DNA from: Oscillospiraceae bacterium
GTDB lineage: Bacteria > Bacillota > Clostridia > Oscillospirales > Acutalibacteraceae
Length of the DNA stretch: 61,278 bases
Assembly (NCBI GenBank): GCA_028697255.1
Contig: JAQVFM010000003.1
Location: 1-61,278 of the forward strand
Direction of reading: 5' to 3'
A program made the translations under genes and the position numbers. The notes beneath the pieces are model-generated. The model worked only from the letters and a program-made list of their open reading frames with translations, was not told the origin of the DNA and ran no database searches. Shown here one piece after another: positions 60,148 through 61,278 of the stretch; the stretch's first letter is position 1; the number at the start of each line of letters is the position of its first letter.

Positions 60148-60792
60148 ATGGCTAAAGAAAATCAGAACATTTCCATGTCTGTAATCCGCCGACTCCCGAG
60201 ATACTACCGGTTCCTGCACAACCTTAAGGAAAATGGCATAATCCGCATTTCATCGCGCGAATTGTCCATGCGTATGGGATTGACTGCCTCACAAATCAGG
60301 CAGGACCTCAACTGCTTTGGAGGTTTCGGTCAGCAGGGTTATGGCTACATCGTTGATCAGCTTTATAATGAAATCGGGCATATCCTTGGTGTTGATGTAC
60401 CTACGCCTACAGTTTTGTTGGGTGCCGGCAACATGGGGCGTGCTATTGCAAACCACATGGATTTTGAAAAGCGCGGTATTCGATTAGTCGGAATTTTTGA
60501 TGATTCGCCTCATGTTGTGGGCAGCAAAATCCGTAACAACGAGGTTCTGCCTATTAGCAAAATCGACGAGGTATGCAAAGCTAATAAAGTTGAGGTTGCA
60601 ATCCTTTGCATACCGGAAGAAGTTACGCCCAAGATTGTCAAACACATGATATCACTTGGCATTAGCGGGTTTTGGAATTTTACCCATTATGATATAGCTT
60701 ATCATTTTCCCGATGTTGCTGTGGAAAATGTTCATCTTAGTGATAGCCTTATGACACTAACATATCAAATGAACAAAAGAAGAAAAAAATAA
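60148..60792 (+). CDS. rex: Redox-sensing transcriptional repressor Rex
   Basis: 214 residues. An N-terminal winged helix (VIRRLPRYYRFLHNLKENGIIRISSRELSMRMGLTASQIRQDLNCFGGFGQQGYGY) and a Rossmann NAD(H)-binding domain (VLLGAGNMGRAIA). The C-terminal helix swaps in the dimer. Rex represses fermentation and electron-transfer genes at low NADH/NAD+. AAGGAGGGG precedes the ATG at 60148. I saw no clear TTGTTAANNNNTTAACAA operator in this window. Confidence 0.96.
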   Translation: MAKENQNISMSVIRRLPRYYRFLHNLKENGIIRISSRELSMRMGLTASQIRQDLNCFGGFGQQGYGYIVDQLYNEIGHILGVDVPTPTVLLGAGNMGRAIANHMDFEKRGIRLVGIFDDSPHVVGSKIRNNEVLPISKIDEVCKANKVEVAILCIPEEVTPKIVKHMISLGISGFWNFTHYDIAYHFPDVAVENVHLSDSLMTLTYQMNKRRKK

Positions 60793-60889
60793 AAAAATGA
60801 GTTTATGCGTCTTGTTATACTATTAAACGGCAAAAAATATAAGTAGATATTAATGCCGCGCTATGCTATACTGTTATACGCACCTTATT

Positions 60890-60923
60890 ATCAGCCGCTT
60901 GGCACTCTATTAAGACGGCTGAT
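60890..60923 (+). promoter_or_regulatory. Hairpin immediately upstream of tmRNA
   Basis: ATCAGCCG (60890-60897) / CGGCTGAT (60916-60923), an 8-bp stem ending 7 nt before the mature tmRNA 5' end. It may mark the rex transcript end or the 5' processing site. TATACT at 60867-60872 could be the ssrA -10 box, with a poor -35. Confidence 0.45.
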
Positions 60924-60930
60924 ATTATAC

Positions 60931-61278
60931 GGGGGCGTAAAGGTTTCGACGGGGATTGTGAACCTTGGTAAGCGAGCAGCGGGGCGGGCCCGCTATAAAA
61001 TCCGCACTTTTAAAAACAAACGACAACAAAACTGTTGCGTACGCAGCCTAATTAGGCTGCCGTCTTTACTCGGAATACCGCGACCGGGATAAAGGCGTCG
61101 ATTAGCGGTGCACGTGAATAAAGATGAGCCGTGCTCTTTATCATGAATTAACGGCTACCGTAATCGGAAGCTTGCCTGTCAGCGTCCGATGAGGGGAATC
61201 TAAAAAGACCGGCTGCGCTCGGAGAAAGCCAGGGCAAGTGATTTTCGGACAGGGGTTCGATTCCCCTCGCCTCCACCA
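60931..61278 (+). ncRNA. ssrA: tmRNA (transfer-messenger RNA), complete
   Basis: A 348-nt one-piece tmRNA. The 5' end GGGGGCG pairs with CGCCTCC before the encoded ACCA at the window end, forming the alanyl acceptor stem. GGTTCGATTCC is the T-loop. The open reading frame runs from a GCA resume codon (61004) to TAA (61049-61051) and encodes ALLKTNDNKTVAYAA. GCAGCCTAATTAGGCTGC (61043-61060) is the perfect helix 5 hairpin holding the stop codon. The tag ends AYAA rather than the common ALAA. It rescues stalled ribosomes and tags proteins for Clp proteases. The resume codon is inferred from position. Confidence 0.97.

Noticed and set aside
60853-61092. 79-residue ORF at the right edge
   Set aside because: It overlaps the tmRNA gene, which fully explains the sequence.

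Overview
The window looks like a chromosomal segment of a low-to-moderate GC Firmicute of class Clostridia, with an Oscillospiraceae/Ruminococcaceae-like flavour. This rests on gene order and families: dgt-dnaG-rpoD, a yaaO-pstA-holB-ricT-trmN6-rsmI block as in Bacillus but without tmk, split transketolase, GTP-type PEPCK, an Rnf-type gene block, Rex, a MecA-like protein, and strong AGGAGG-type ribosome binding sites. Taxonomy is an inference. No plasmid, phage, insertion sequence, transposase, CRISPR array, rRNA or tRNA gene is visible. The only RNA gene is a complete tmRNA at the right edge.

Layout. 1-2535 (+): the end of a NatB-like ABC permease, then a small PII-like protein translationally coupled to a CPA2 cation:proton antiporter. 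2590-10611 (-): dgt-dnaG-rpoD, an Rrf2 regulator with four C-terminal cysteines, and a tight four-gene cassette (HprK-like kinase, PqqD-like carrier, S26-type peptidase, ABC exporter) that resembles RiPP maturation genes but has no visible precursor. 10612-12424: a 272-bp repeat element and a poly-threonine lipoprotein (-). 12626-18203: a B12-binding radical SAM protein, then a three-gene sugar catabolic operon (-) divergent from an AraC regulator. 18342-22223 (+): glycolytic pgk, tpiA and gpmI, separated by repeats. 22285-25704: Tex (-), a small membrane protein behind two LexA boxes, and an SH3 lipoprotein. 25834-27635 (-): split transketolase. 27869-34681 (+): QueG-like protein, YaaO-like decarboxylase, pstA, holB, ricT, a small ferredoxin, a TrmN6-like methylase and rsmI. 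34877-36133: rpe (+) and a MecA-like adaptor (-).

36263-39738 (+) is the most unusual part: an Rnf-like operon in canonical order C-D-E-A with rnfG and rnfB missing. Its remaining subunits have lost most recognisable cofactor sites: the Gly-rich flavin/NADH loop of RnfC, the flavinylation motif of RnfD, and three of the four membrane 2Fe-2S cysteines of RnfE/RnfA. The two ferredoxin-like 4Fe-4S motifs of RnfC are intact. It may be a repurposed Rnf-derived membrane complex.

39963-53518: a membrane-anchored glycoside-hydrolase-like protein, an amidohydrolase, a VanZ-GtrA-like fusion, a CPBP protease, tadA, polA, an arginine-phosphatase-like gene, rimI, tsaD, pckG, rpsT (-), and an HxlR / thioredoxin reductase / thioredoxin set whose reductase lacks NADPH motifs. 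53655-57957 (-): a truncated MetH-like methyltransferase, argS, a DUF1934 gene and murI. 58151-61278 (+): aconitase, rex and ssrA.

Three dispersed repeat types occupy intergenic gaps: a 210-272 bp element with TAATGC termini (one copy supplies the pgk stop codon), an ATATTCTGGTGA-headed element, and short GTAGGGGCG...CGCCCCTAC hairpins. Together the genes describe an anaerobe with glycolysis/gluconeogenesis, a non-oxidative pentose phosphate branch, Rex redox control and ferredoxin-centred electron transfer. Start codons were moved from the ORF-track starts wherever a ribosome binding site clearly favours another codon; this is stated in each entry.
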